From AP-15 sp036500965 (GTDB lineage: Bacteria > Pseudomonadota > Alphaproteobacteria > ATCC43930 > CGMCC-115725): 26,822 nucleotides of DNA. The number at the start of each line of letters is the position of its first letter. Position 1 is the first letter of the stretch. Below are positions 7,003 to 14,642 of this stretch, piece after piece. The notes beneath the pieces are model-generated. The model was not told where the DNA came from. It was given only the letters and a program-made list of their open reading frames with translations, and ran no database searches. The position numbers were made by a program, and so were the translations under genes. The DNA lies in contig DASYBC010000147.1 of assembly GCA_036500965.1 (NCBI GenBank), positions 1-26,822 on the forward strand, given 5' to 3'.

Positions 7003-7788
7003 TCACGAGGATCGAGCGCCCGCCTGCTGATCGTCGACGCCATTGCCGCCCGAGGCGACCAGGCGCAAGCCAGTGGCTCCGGCAGCGCCAGAAGCCTCGT
7101 CCGCGTTCCCCGCTCCGGCCGCTTCCCGCAGGTGCTCAAGCTCGCTCACATGCGCCCGCAGGCTCGTTACTTCGTCGAGCAGCCCGTTCAGCGCGCGGGC
7201 GATCGGGTCAGGTATGTCGCCGCACACCCCGTAGGGCTGGAACGCGGGCCGCGGCTCGCCGGCGGCGCTGCGCCGCGCGGCTTGCCGTGCCGGGTTCCCG
7301 ACCATCGTCGCACCCTCCGGGACTTCGCGCAGCACCACCGCCGCCGCCCCGATGCGGGCGCCGTCACCAACGCGAAACGGCCCCAGCACCTGCGCCCCCG
7401 ACCCGACAATGACGCCGCTGCCCAAGCTCGGGTGCCGCTTGGCGCGGCGGGTCAGCGAGGTGCCGCCGAGGGTGACACCCTGATAGAGCGTGCAGTCGTC
7501 GCCGATCTCGGCGGTCTCGCCGATCACCACCCCCATGCCGTGGTCGATAAACAGGCGGCGGCCAACGCGCGCGCCCGGATGGATCTCGATCCCGGTCAGC
7601 ATCCGCCCGAGATGAGAGACGAAGCGCCCGGCGAGCAGCCAGCGGCGCCGCCACAGCCAGTGCGCAACTCGGTGGAAAACGATCGCCTGAAACCCTGGGT
7701 AGCACAGCGCGACCTCGATCCGCGACCGGGCGGCAGGATCGCGGGCCAGCGTTGCGTCTATTTCTTCGCGCAGGTTTTTCAGCAGCAT
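7003..7788 (-). CDS. cysE: Serine O-acetyltransferase CysE
   Basis: CysE acetylates L-serine with acetyl-CoA to give O-acetylserine, the acceptor for sulfide in cysteine synthesis. I chose the ATG at 7788 (261 residues) because MLLKNLREEIDATLARDPAA is the usual opening of the short bacterial form; the frame remains open upstream but contains no family sequence. The left-handed beta-helix hexapeptide repeats begin at GIEIHPGARVG, and the catalytic pair is D82-H83 in FIDHGMGVVIGETA, followed by YQGVTLGGTSL. A C-terminal tail of about 80 residues beyond the hexapeptide domain is variable in the family. It is the first gene of the leftward sulfur block, directly ahead of the Rrf2 regulator. Confidence 0.95.
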   Translation of the reverse strand: MLLKNLREEIDATLARDPAARSRIEVALCYPGFQAIVFHRVAHWLWRRRWLLAGRFVSHLGRMLTGIEIHPGARVGRRLFIDHGMGVVIGETAEIGDDCTLYQGVTLGGTSLTRRAKRHPSLGSGVIVGSGAQVLGPFRVGDGARIGAAAVVLREVPEGATMVGNPARQAARRSAAGEPRPAFQPYGVCGDIPDPIARALNGLLDEVTSLRAHVSELEHLREAAGAGNADEASGAAGATGLRLVASGGNGVDDQQAGARSS

Positions 7789-7861
7789 CGTTGTCACTAT
7801 ATTAACGTCGCCGCGGCGTTGCCGCCGCATCGGATTTGGCCCTACGGGCGCCGTGAACGAG

Positions 7862-7889
7862 CATATAATTGTCCGACAAAAATGATCAA
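7862..7889 (-). promoter_or_regulatory. Candidate promoter and operator of the cysE-iscR-desulfurase block
   Basis: On the minus strand TTGATC (7884-7889) and TATATG (7862-7867) are separated by 16 bases, about 75 bases ahead of the cysE ATG. Between them lies the inverted repeat TTGTC-G-GACAA (7869-7879 on the plus strand as TTGTCCGACAA). Rrf2-type regulators bind AT-flanked dyads of this general kind, and the operon encodes one, so autoregulation is plausible. On the plus strand TATAAT (7864-7869) could also be the -10 of the divergent hydrolase. All of this is motif reading only. Confidence 0.4.
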
Positions 7890-7978
7890 GAATTGCCGGC
7901 GCGCGGACAGCCCGGCGCGGTCTTGCCCACCGATCGGCAGACTCGAATGTCGATTGGCGTATGTTGGTTGGAATCATC

Positions 7979-8662
7979 ATGCCTGACGTAATCATCAACG
8001 GCCCAGAGGGCCGGATCGAGGCGCGCTATCATCATAGCCGCGTCCCGGCCTCGGCGATGGCGCTCGTGCTGCACCCGCATCCCCAGCATGGCGGCACGAT
8101 GCACAACAAGCTGGTCTACGCGCTTTACCAATCCTTCGTGCGGCATGGCTTTTCGACCTTGCGCTTCAACTTTCGCGGGGTCGGGCGCAGCCAAGGCAGC
8201 TTCGACCGCGGCGAGGGCGAGCTGTCCGACGCCGCGTCGGCGCTCGACTGGCTGCAGACCTACAACCCCAATGCCGGAACCTGCTGGGTCGCCGGCTTTT
8301 CGTTTGGGGCGTGGATCGGCATGCAGCTGTTGATGCGGCGGCCGGAGATCGAGAGCTTCATCGCGGTCGCCCCTCCGGCTAATATCTACGATTTCACCTT
8401 TCTGGCGCCTTGCCCATCATCGGGCCTGATCCTGCAAGGCGACCAGGACACCGTGGTGCCGGTCGATTCGGTGCAAAAGCTCGTCGCCAAGCTGTCGCAC
8501 CAGCGCGACATCAAGATCGATTTCCGCAAGATCCCCGGCGCCGACCACTATTTCGCGGACAGCCTTGACGCCATCACCGGTCATGTCGACGGCTATATCC
8601 GCGACCATCTGCGGCAGGCCGATAAGGCCCCCGTCACACCACAAGGGCGCGGCGTTCGCTGA
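7979..8662 (+). CDS. Alpha/beta hydrolase of unknown substrate
   Basis: The 227-residue protein has the serine-hydrolase layout: an early LHPHPQHGGTMHNK segment that probably forms the oxyanion region, FNFRGVGRSQG, the nucleophile elbow GFSFGAW (S108), an acid in LQGDQDTVVP (D157) and the catalytic histidine in PGADHYF (H190). The HPHP...GGTMxNK and FNFRGVGxSxG wording marks a family widespread in alphaproteobacteria (dienelactone-hydrolase-like, COG2945 type) with no established substrate. I chose the ATG at 7979 because MPDVIINGPEGRIEARY is the family opening; an upstream in-frame ATG at 7961 adds six residues. There is no signal peptide, so it is cytoplasmic. It is divergent from cysE and convergent with purA, hence probably monocistronic. 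Confidence 0.88.
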   Translation: MPDVIINGPEGRIEARYHHSRVPASAMALVLHPHPQHGGTMHNKLVYALYQSFVRHGFSTLRFNFRGVGRSQGSFDRGEGELSDAASALDWLQTYNPNAGTCWVAGFSFGAWIGMQLLMRRPEIESFIAVAPPANIYDFTFLAPCPSSGLILQGDQDTVVPVDSVQKLVAKLSHQRDIKIDFRKIPGADHYFADSLDAITGHVDGYIRDHLRQADKAPVTPQGRGVR

Positions 8663-8667
8663 TCCGA

Positions 8668-8686
8668 TTGCCCCGGTTAGGGGCGA
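8668..8686. terminator. Small hairpin between convergent genes
   Basis: GCCCC-GGTTA-GGGGC, extended by one wobble and one A-T pair, lies in the 32-base gap between the stops of the hydrolase and purA. Its position between two convergent genes suggests a shared transcription end, but neither strand has a T-run after the stem, so an intrinsic terminator is not proven. Confidence 0.3.
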
Positions 8687-8694
8687 AGGATACC

Positions 8695-9987
8695 TCAGTC
8701 GGCGAACGGGTCGCGCATCAGCACCGTGTCGTCGCGCTCCGGGCTGGTTGACAACAGCACCACCGGCGCGCCGATCAGCTCTTCGAGGCGGCGGACGTAT
8801 TTGACCGCAGCGGCCGGCAGATCGGCCCAGGAACGCGCTCCGCGCGTGGTTTCGCGCCAGCCCGCGGCGGTTTCGTAGACCGGCTCGATTTCGGCCTGAG
8901 CAGTCATGCCGGCCGGGACATAATCGTAGGTGTCGCCGGCGCGGCGGTAGGCGGTGCAGAATTTGACCTGATCGAACCCGTCGAGCACGTCGAGCTTGGT
9001 CAGCGCGATGCCGTCGATCCCGCCGGTCCGGACCGCCTGGCGCACGGCGACCGCATCAAACCACCCGCAGCGCCGCTTGCGCCCGGTGACGACGCCGAAC
9101 TCGCGGCCGCGCTCGCCGAGGGTTGCACCGAGCGCATCGTTGAGCTCGGTTGGGAACGGGCCGGTGCCAACGCGCGTCGTATAAGCCTTGGTGATGCCAA
9201 GGACAAAGCCTACGGCCGACGCGGCCATCCCCGACCCGGCCGCCGCCTGCCCGGCGACTGTGTTCGATGAAGTCACAAACGGATAGGTGCCGTGGTCGAC
9301 ATCGAGCATCGCCCCCTGCGCACCCTCGAACAGAATGCGCCGGCCTTCCTTGCGTGCTTCGTCGAGCAGCCGCCAGGCCGGGCCGGCATAGGGCAGAACG
9401 CGCGGCGCAATCGCGCGCAGCGCCGCGAGCAGCCGGCCGCGATCGATCTCAGGCTCGCCGAGCCCGCGCAGCAACGCGTTGTGGTGCAGCAGCAGATCGT
9501 CGACGCGCCATTCAAGCGCCTGCGGGTCGGCGAGATCGCACACCCGGATCGCCCGGCGGCCGACCTTGTCCTCATAGGCGGGGCCGATGCCGCGGCCGGT
9601 GGTGCCGAGCTTTTTATCGCCGCGGCGCTGCTCGCGGGCGCGGTCGAGCGCGCCATGCGAGGGCAGGATCAGCGCCGCATTGTCGGCGAGCTTCAGGGTT
9701 TCGGGGGTGACCGCGACCCCCTTTTTGCCGATCGCGTCGATCTCCTCGAGCAACGCCCAGGGATCGACCACGACGCCATTGCCGATGATCGACAATTTGC
9801 CCGGCCGCACCACCCCGGAGGGCAGCAGGCTGAGCTTATACTCGATATTGCCGATGACGATGGTGTGGCCGGCATTGTGGCCGCCTTGGAAGCGCACGAC
9901 CACATCGGCCCGCTCCGACAGCCAATCGACGATCTTGCCCTTGCCCTCATCGCCCCATTGGGCGCCGACCACGACGACATTGCCCAT
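8695..9987 (-). CDS. purA: Adenylosuccinate synthetase PurA
   Basis: PurA joins IMP and aspartate at the expense of GTP, the first committed step from IMP to AMP. The protein begins GNVVVVGAQWGDEGKGK, with the GTP-binding loop and catalytic Asp13, and has catalytic His41 in GGHNAGHT. GTTGRGIGPAYEDK and the later TGRKRRCGWFD are hallmark PurA segments. The ATG at 9987 (430 residues, the normal length) is favoured over the ATG at 9993 because the GAGGGGAG ribosome site ends right against the first and lies six bases from the second. The gene begins about a dozen bases after the hisZ stop, so the two are probably co-transcribed. The pairing is common in alphaproteobacteria. Confidence 0.97.
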   Translation of the reverse strand: MGNVVVVGAQWGDEGKGKIVDWLSERADVVVRFQGGHNAGHTIVIGNIEYKLSLLPSGVVRPGKLSIIGNGVVVDPWALLEEIDAIGKKGVAVTPETLKLADNAALILPSHGALDRAREQRRGDKKLGTTGRGIGPAYEDKVGRRAIRVCDLADPQALEWRVDDLLLHHNALLRGLGEPEIDRGRLLAALRAIAPRVLPYAGPAWRLLDEARKEGRRILFEGAQGAMLDVDHGTYPFVTSSNTVAGQAAAGSGMAASAVGFVLGITKAYTTRVGTGPFPTELNDALGATLGERGREFGVVTGRKRRCGWFDAVAVRQAVRTGGIDGIALTKLDVLDGFDQVKFCTAYRRAGDTYDYVPAGMTAQAEIEPVYETAAGWRETTRGARSWADLPAAAVKYVRRLEELIGAPVVLLSTSPERDDTVLMRDPFAD

Positions 9988-9999
9988 CGGCATCTCCCC

Positions 10000-11163
10000 T
10001 CAGCCGAGCGGCAGCGGCGCGCCGTCTTCGAGGACGTGGCTGCAACCGAGGCGCCGCGCTTCGGCCCGCCAATCGGCGACGGGATCGAGCGCCGCGACGG
10101 TGATCCAGCCTTGCTCGCGCAGCACGTCGGCCCGGCCACGATCGGCGGCCAGCGGCAGCAGCAGGCGCCGGGGTGTCGGCATCTCCGGCAAGGTTCTCAG
10201 GATCGTGTCGGTATAGAGCGTGAAGCCCGTCGCCGGCTCGGCCGCCGCCGGGTCGCCGGCCTGATAGCGGCCGCCGCGGCCAAGCTCGCCGGTCGAGCCG
10301 CCAGCCGCAGCGCCGCCGGCAAAAAACGTGAAGCTGATCCCGCTGTGGTATTCGAAGCCGCGGTTCTCAACCGGGTCGACTGTTGCCTTGAGCAGCGGCG
10401 CGGCTGCCGCGAGCCCGTCGAGCACGGAGCCGAGCCGCATGCGTTCGGCGCGCGCCCGTGCCGGCAGCTTCAGGCGGTCGAGGGCGGCGAGCGCCGCCGC
10501 GGCGGGACCGGCCGCCGCCAGCAGCCGCCCCAGCAGCTCCCCCGCTTCACCCGCCGTTTCCGCAACGGCTGCGACGTCCTTATGGTCGAGCGCCGCGCGC
10601 AGCGCCGCCGCGCGCTCGCCGTCAATGCCGAAAGCTTCGGTTACCGCCGGCACTAAAGTCGGCAAGGTGATGTCGACCGATAGATGCGGCACACCAAGCG
10701 CCGCCAGCGCCTCCCCGGCAACCGCGATCACTTCGACATCGGCAGCCGCACCGGCAGCGCCGATCAGCTCGGCGCCGACCTGGCCGATCTGGCGCTCGGG
10801 CCGGATCTCCGAGCCTTTGACCCGCAGCACCTGGCCGGAATAGCTCAAGCGCAACGGTCGCGGTGCGGCGCCGAGCCGGGTCGCGGCGATGCGCGCAATC
10901 TGGGGGGTCATGTCGGCGCGCACCCCAATCATCCGGTGCGACCCCGGGTCCATCGTGCGGAAGGTGGCGGTCGCCATCGCCGCGCCGGCGCCCGATAGCA
11001 AGGTTTCCTCGAATTCGACGAGCGGCGGCTTGACCCGCTGATAGCCATGCGCGGCCAGGTTCGCCATCAGCCGCGAGACGACCTGCGCCTCGATCTCGGC
11101 CTCGGGCGGCAGCAGATCGTGCATGCCGGCCGGCAACAGCGCCGGGTGCGGGACATCGTTCAT
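10000..11163 (-). CDS. hisZ: ATP phosphoribosyltransferase regulatory subunit HisZ
   Basis: HisZ is a histidyl-tRNA-synthetase paralogue that lacks aminoacylation activity and forms a complex with the short-form HisG, making the first enzyme of histidine synthesis active and sensitive to histidine. The 387-residue product begins with the HisRS-like LLPAGMHDLLPPEAEIE, followed by RMIGVRADMTPQIARI (motif-2-like) and YSGQVLRVKGSEIRPER. The later GFEYHSGISFTFF and GELGRGGRYQ segments are also HisZ-like. It lacks the C-terminal anticodon-binding domain of true HisRS. hisG is not in the window. It is the upstream member of the hisZ-purA pair. Confidence 0.94.
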   Translation of the reverse strand: MNDVPHPALLPAGMHDLLPPEAEIEAQVVSRLMANLAAHGYQRVKPPLVEFEETLLSGAGAAMATATFRTMDPGSHRMIGVRADMTPQIARIAATRLGAAPRPLRLSYSGQVLRVKGSEIRPERQIGQVGAELIGAAGAAADVEVIAVAGEALAALGVPHLSVDITLPTLVPAVTEAFGIDGERAAALRAALDHKDVAAVAETAGEAGELLGRLLAAAGPAAAALAALDRLKLPARARAERMRLGSVLDGLAAAAPLLKATVDPVENRGFEYHSGISFTFFAGGAAAGGSTGELGRGGRYQAGDPAAAEPATGFTLYTDTILRTLPEMPTPRRLLLPLAADRGRADVLREQGWITVAALDPVADWRAEARRLGCSHVLEDGAPLPLG

Positions 11164-11238
11164 AGCATCGGCAGTTTACGCGAGCAGTGAGGCCTGCGCC
11201 ACCCCGTGCCAGCGGCAGCCGCGGCCGGCGCAGCCTCT

Positions 11239-11343
11239 GGATGGGCCCTTAGAGCCGCATCGTCTTGACCCTGAATGGTGACGCCCAGCCTCGAGGATCT
11301 GGTCACCTCAGGATGGGCCCTTAGAACCGCATCGTCTTGACCT
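11239..11343. repeat. Short direct repeat: the last codons of serA duplicated 72 bases downstream of the gene
   Basis: A block of about 33 bases beginning GGATGGGCCCTTAGA occurs at 11239-11271 and again at 11311-11343 with a single G/A difference. The second copy spans the true serA stop and its last six codons (VKTMRF). The first copy would read VKTMRL plus stop but is detached from any gene. Similarity ends abruptly where serA coding sequence continues. The spacer holds a hairpin. Confidence 0.85.
11271..11311. other. Imperfect hairpin downstream of serA, REP-like
   Basis: CTGA (11271-11274) and GGTGAC (11277-11282) pair with GTCACC (11302-11307) and TCAG (11308-11311), with a two-base bulge and an inner CAG/CTG pairing around the self-complementary CCTCGAGG. 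It lies between the two copies of the serA-end repeat, in the serA-hisZ gap. There is no T-run on the serA-transcribed strand. It resembles short palindromic intergenic repeats, but only one copy is visible here. Confidence 0.5.
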
Positions 11344-12913
11344 GGATCACATTGGGCAGCGCGCGCACCGCATCGAGCAGCGCCGGGGCCAGCGGCTGAT
11401 CGACCTCGACGAGCGCTATCGCGTCGCCGCCGGCGGCGGTCCGGCCGAGATGGAAGGTCGCGATGTTGACCGCGGCGCCGCCTAGCGCCTGGCCCAGCGC
11501 GCCGATAAACCCCGGCTTGTCGAGATTGCGCACAAACAGCATGTTGCCGCCGAGCTCGCCTTCGAGCGGGATGCCCTCGACCGAGACGAGGCGCGGCTTG
11601 TCGCCGCCGAACAAGGTGCCGGCGACCTCGCGCGGGCGGCGCTGGGCCGGCGGGCCGTTGGGGGTCACCACGACGCGGATCAGGGTCTGGTAGTCGCCGG
11701 GCTCGGCGCGCCGGGTCTCGCTGACGCGGATGTCGCGGTCGCGGCAGATCACGGCCGCATTGACCATGTTGACCGCGGCAAGCTGCGGCGCCAGCAGCGC
11801 CGTCAGCACGATCGCGGTCAATGGCTTGACATTGAGCTCGGCGATCGCCCCCTCGTACTCGACCGCGACCTCAGTGATGCCGCTTTCGGTCAATTGCCCG
11901 GCAAAGCTGCCGAGCTGCTCAGCGAGCTTGATGTAGGGCCTGATCCGCTTGGCCTCCTCGGCCGACAGCGAGGGCACATTGACCGCGTTCGAAACGGCGC
12001 CGGTCAGCAGAAAATCGGCCATCTGCTCGGCGATCTCGACTGCCACATTCTCCTGCGCCTCGGTCGTAGCAGCGCCGAGATGCGGGGTGGCGACGACATT
12101 GTCGCGGCCGAACAGCGGGTTCTTGCGCGCCGGCTCCTCGACAAAGACGTCGATCGCGGCGCCGGCGACGTGGCCGCTGTCGAGTGCTGCCGCTAAATCC
12201 TCTTCGACGACGAGACCGCCGCGCGCGCAGTTGACCAGCCGCACACCGTGCTTCATCCGGGCGAGGGCCGCGGCGTCGATAATGTTCTTGGTCGCCTCGG
12301 TCAAAGGCGTGTGCAGGGTGACGAAATCGGCGCCAGCGAGCAGCGCCTCGAGCGGCACTTTTTCGACGCCGAGATCGACAGCGCGCTCGGCCGACAGGAA
12401 CGGGTCGTAGGCGAGCACCTTCATGCGCAGCCCCAAGGCGCGCGCTGCCACCATCGAGCCGACATTGCCGCAGCCGATGACGCCCAGCGTCTTGCCGGTC
12501 AGCTCGACCCCCATAAAGCGCGATTTCTCCCATTTGCCGGCCTGGGTCGAGCGGTCGGCCGCCGGGATCTGCCGGCACAGCGCGCACAGCATGGCGATGG
12601 CGTGCTCGGCCGCGGTCGTCGAATTACCGTAAGGGGTGTTCATCACAACGATGCCGCGCTGGGTCGCCGCGGCCACGTCGATGTTATCGACGCCGATCCC
12701 GGCGCGGCCGACGATCTTGAGCCTGGGGGCGCGGGCAATCAGCTCGGCGGTGACCTTGGTCGCCGAGCGCACCGCCAGCCCATCATAATCCGCGATCCGG
12801 GTTTTCAAATCGTGGGCGCCGATCCCCGGCAGCATATCCACCTCGACCCCGCGCCCTACCAGGATCTCGGCGGCCCGTGGGCTCAAATCATCAGAAATCA
12901 GCACCTTTGGCAT
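11321..12913 (-). CDS. serA: D-3-phosphoglycerate dehydrogenase SerA (long form with ACT domain)
   Basis: SerA oxidises 3-phosphoglycerate to phosphohydroxypyruvate with NAD, opening serine synthesis. The 530-residue protein has the split substrate domain, the NAD-binding GVIGCGNVGSMVA (about 144-156) and the catalytic triad R231 (NCARGG), E260 (FVEEP) and H278 (TPHLGA). After about residue 320 come the allosteric-substrate-binding domain and a C-terminal ACT domain starting near LFVRNLDKPGFIGALG, which in this family senses serine. GGAG lies eight bases before the ATG. It is downstream of serC, separated by a broken small gene, and its extreme 3' end has been duplicated. Confidence 0.97.
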   Translation of the reverse strand: MPKVLISDDLSPRAAEILVGRGVEVDMLPGIGAHDLKTRIADYDGLAVRSATKVTAELIARAPRLKIVGRAGIGVDNIDVAAATQRGIVVMNTPYGNSTTAAEHAIAMLCALCRQIPAADRSTQAGKWEKSRFMGVELTGKTLGVIGCGNVGSMVAARALGLRMKVLAYDPFLSAERAVDLGVEKVPLEALLAGADFVTLHTPLTEATKNIIDAAALARMKHGVRLVNCARGGLVVEEDLAAALDSGHVAGAAIDVFVEEPARKNPLFGRDNVVATPHLGAATTEAQENVAVEIAEQMADFLLTGAVSNAVNVPSLSAEEAKRIRPYIKLAEQLGSFAGQLTESGITEVAVEYEGAIAELNVKPLTAIVLTALLAPQLAAVNMVNAAVICRDRDIRVSETRRAEPGDYQTLIRVVVTPNGPPAQRRPREVAGTLFGGDKPRLVSVEGIPLEGELGGNMLFVRNLDKPGFIGALGQALGGAAVNIATFHLGRTAAGGDAIALVEVDQPLAPALLDAVRALPNVIQVKTMRF

Positions 12914-12952
12914 GCGAGCGACTCCGATCGTGTAGCGAGAGGCTTGTGGACG

Positions 12953-12968
12953 CGCCCCCGCAGGGGCG
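12953..12968. other. Perfect GC hairpin before serA
   Basis: CGCCCC (12953-12958) and GGGGCG (12963-12968) form a six-base stem with a CGCA loop, about 40 bases ahead of serA and just past the stop of the broken small membrane-protein gene. It has no T-run, so it may be a processing or attenuating stem rather than a terminator. Confidence 0.4.
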
Positions 12969-12974
12969 TTCGGA

Positions 12975-13212
12975 TCAGCCGAGTGCGCCTAGCTTGGCGG
13001 CGATGCGCAACAGCAGCCACACGGACGGCGCGCCAGCGAGGACCAGCACCGCGTAGATGCCGCCAATCATCCATTTGAGCACCGCGAGATCGGTCGATCC
13101 GGGCAAAGCGCAGTTCATAGAGCGCGATCTCCTCAGCCGCCTCGCGCGCCGTGGCCTCCGACGCGCCAGCCTCGACCAGCGCGTCGTAAGTTTTGGACAA
13201 CATCAACGCCAT
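12975..13212 (-). pseudogene. Frameshifted small membrane protein between serC and serA
   Basis: The first frame, from the ATG at 13212, reads MALMLSKTYDALVEAGAS and EATAREAAEEIALYE and then turns basic and unrecognisable. Near 13092-13097 a one-base deletion explains this: the adjoining frame continues DLAVLKWMIGGIYAVLVLAG and ends at a TGA at 12975. Together they spell a small protein with a soluble helix and one C-terminal transmembrane segment. I recognise the pattern (Y-x-x-L-x-x-A-G, AAEEIA, LxxLKWMxG) from small uncharacterised alphaproteobacterial membrane proteins with no assigned function. It is either a recent pseudogene or a base-calling error. Confidence 0.6.
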
Positions 13213-13275
13213 GGCTTTTGCAATTCCATTGAATAAATTGCCGGCACGTCAGCGGGCCAAGGCGGCGGCACGCGG

Positions 13276-14430
13276 TCAACCGGCTTTGGCGGCGCGCTGC
13301 TCCTCCCAGGCCCAGTCGAGCCACGGCATCAGCAGCTCGACATCCTCGGTCTCGACCGTGGCGCCGGTCCAGATGCGGATGCCGGGCGGCGAGGCGCGAT
13401 GGCTGGCGATGTCGTAGGCCGCGTGCTCCTGTTCGAGCCGGGCGGTCATCGCCCGCACATTCTGGAAACGCTCCTCGGGCGACAGCGCGGCGAACCACGG
13501 GTCGATGATCGTCAGCTGCGGCGAGGTGCAAGAGATCGTCGCTGGCTCCTCGGCCAGGAACTCGACCCACGGGGTGCGCCGCTCCCAAGCGGCAACCACG
13601 GCCAGGTTCTTTTCGGAGCGGGCGATCAGCCCGTCGAGCCCGCCGACCTCCTCAGCCCATTGCAACGAATCGAGCGCATCCTCGACGCACAGCATCGACG
13701 GCGTGTTGATGGTTTCGCCCTGGAACACGCCGTTGATCAATTTGCCCTTGGCGGTCAGCCGGAACAGCTTTGGCAGCGGCCAGGGCGGGGCGTAGCTCTC
13801 GAGCCGTTCGACCGCTCGCGGCGACAGCGCCAGCATGCCGTGCGCCGCCTCGCCGCCCAGCGCCTTCTGCCACGACCAGGTGACGACATCGAGCTTGTCC
13901 CACGGCAGCCGCATCGCGAACACCGCCGAGGTCGCGTCGCAGATCGCGAGGCCCTTGCGGTCGGCGGCGATCCAGTCGCCGTTCGGCACCCGCACCCCCG
14001 AGGTCGTGCCGTTCCACGGAAACACCACGTCGCGCGCCCAGTCGACTTGGCGTAAATCGGGCAGCTTGCCGTAAGGCGCATGCAGGACACGCACGTCCGC
14101 CAGCTTCAGCTGCTTGACATCTTCAACCCAGCCCTCGCCGAAATTCTCCCAGGCCAGCATATCGACGCCGCGCGCGCCCAGCAGCGACCACATCGCGATC
14201 TCGACCGCGCCAGTATCGGAGGCGGCGACGATCCCGACCTGCCAATCCTTCGGGATGCCGAGGATCGCCCGCGAACGCTCGACCACCTCGACGATGCGCG
14301 CCTTGCCGATGCCCGAGCGGTGCGAGCGGCCGACCAGCGCCGCTTCCAACACCGCCGGCGACCAGCCCGGCCGCTTGGCGCAAGGGCCGGACGAGAAGCA
14401 AGGGTTACGCGGGCGCCGCGTCGGCTTCAT
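13276..14430 (-). CDS. serC: Phosphoserine aminotransferase SerC, alphaproteobacterial type
   Basis: SerC converts phosphohydroxypyruvate plus glutamate into phosphoserine; homologues also serve pyridoxal synthesis. The protein starts KPTRRPRNPCFSSGPCAKRP, the hallmark opening of the alphaproteobacterial SerC branch. It carries SHRSGIGKARI, the PLP-binding lysine in TWSWQKALGGEAAHG (about K189) and the NTPSMLCVEDAL segment. I chose the ATG at 14430 (384 residues); the frame extends 12 codons upstream into the leader without family sequence. The serC-serA order is typical of this class. A good sigma-70-like promoter and a hairpin leader precede it. Confidence 0.96.
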   Translation of the reverse strand: MKPTRRPRNPCFSSGPCAKRPGWSPAVLEAALVGRSHRSGIGKARIVEVVERSRAILGIPKDWQVGIVAASDTGAVEIAMWSLLGARGVDMLAWENFGEGWVEDVKQLKLADVRVLHAPYGKLPDLRQVDWARDVVFPWNGTTSGVRVPNGDWIAADRKGLAICDATSAVFAMRLPWDKLDVVTWSWQKALGGEAAHGMLALSPRAVERLESYAPPWPLPKLFRLTAKGKLINGVFQGETINTPSMLCVEDALDSLQWAEEVGGLDGLIARSEKNLAVVAAWERRTPWVEFLAEEPATISCTSPQLTIIDPWFAALSPEERFQNVRAMTARLEQEHAAYDIASHRASPPGIRIWTGATVETEDVELLMPWLDWAWEEQRAAKAG

Positions 14431-14481
14431 CACGCCATTCCTTGACACAGCATAGACGGCCCGCACGGGGCCTATATCGCC
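14431..14481 (-). ncRNA. Candidate serC-type leader RNA
   Basis: The predicted transcript leader of about 50 bases contains a perfect hairpin, GGCCC-CGTGC-GGGCC (14458-14472), preceded by CCGCCGGGCGATATA. A structured 'serC' RNA motif is known upstream of serC in alphaproteobacteria, and both position and compact hairpin fit, but I could not compare it with the covariance model. Function is unproven even for the known motif. Confidence 0.4.
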
Positions 14482-14487
14482 CGGCGG

Positions 14488-14516
14488 AACTTACGTGCGC
14501 GGTCGGGTGGCGTCAA
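14488..14516 (-). promoter_or_regulatory. Promoter of serC
   Basis: On the minus strand TTGACG (14511-14516) and TAAGTT (14488-14493) are 17 bases apart, an excellent sigma-70-like spacing. Transcription would start near 14481, giving a leader of about 50 bases before the serC ATG. The same hexamer pair with the same spacing recurs at 15512-15540. Confidence 0.65.
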
Positions 14517-14642
14517 TGCGGCGGCGCAGCATTAAGCTCGAATCGCGGAAGGTGGGCGGCTAATTCTTTTGCGCGAGAATACCCGCCGAATCATCCCACC
14601 GCCGGCTGCGGCCCGGTAGCATTGCGCATGGACGCGCCTCGA

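Noticed and set aside
9292..10656. 454-codon plus-strand frame across purA and hisZ
   Set aside because: Antisense shadow of two confidently identified genes; its composition is Arg/Gln-rich and it shows no domain.
11164..11238. Possible sigma-54 promoter (TGGCACGGGGTGGC) upstream of hisZ
   Set aside because: The -12 element deviates from TTGC, and histidine and purine genes are not usual sigma-54 targets; a chance match in GC-rich DNA is more likely.
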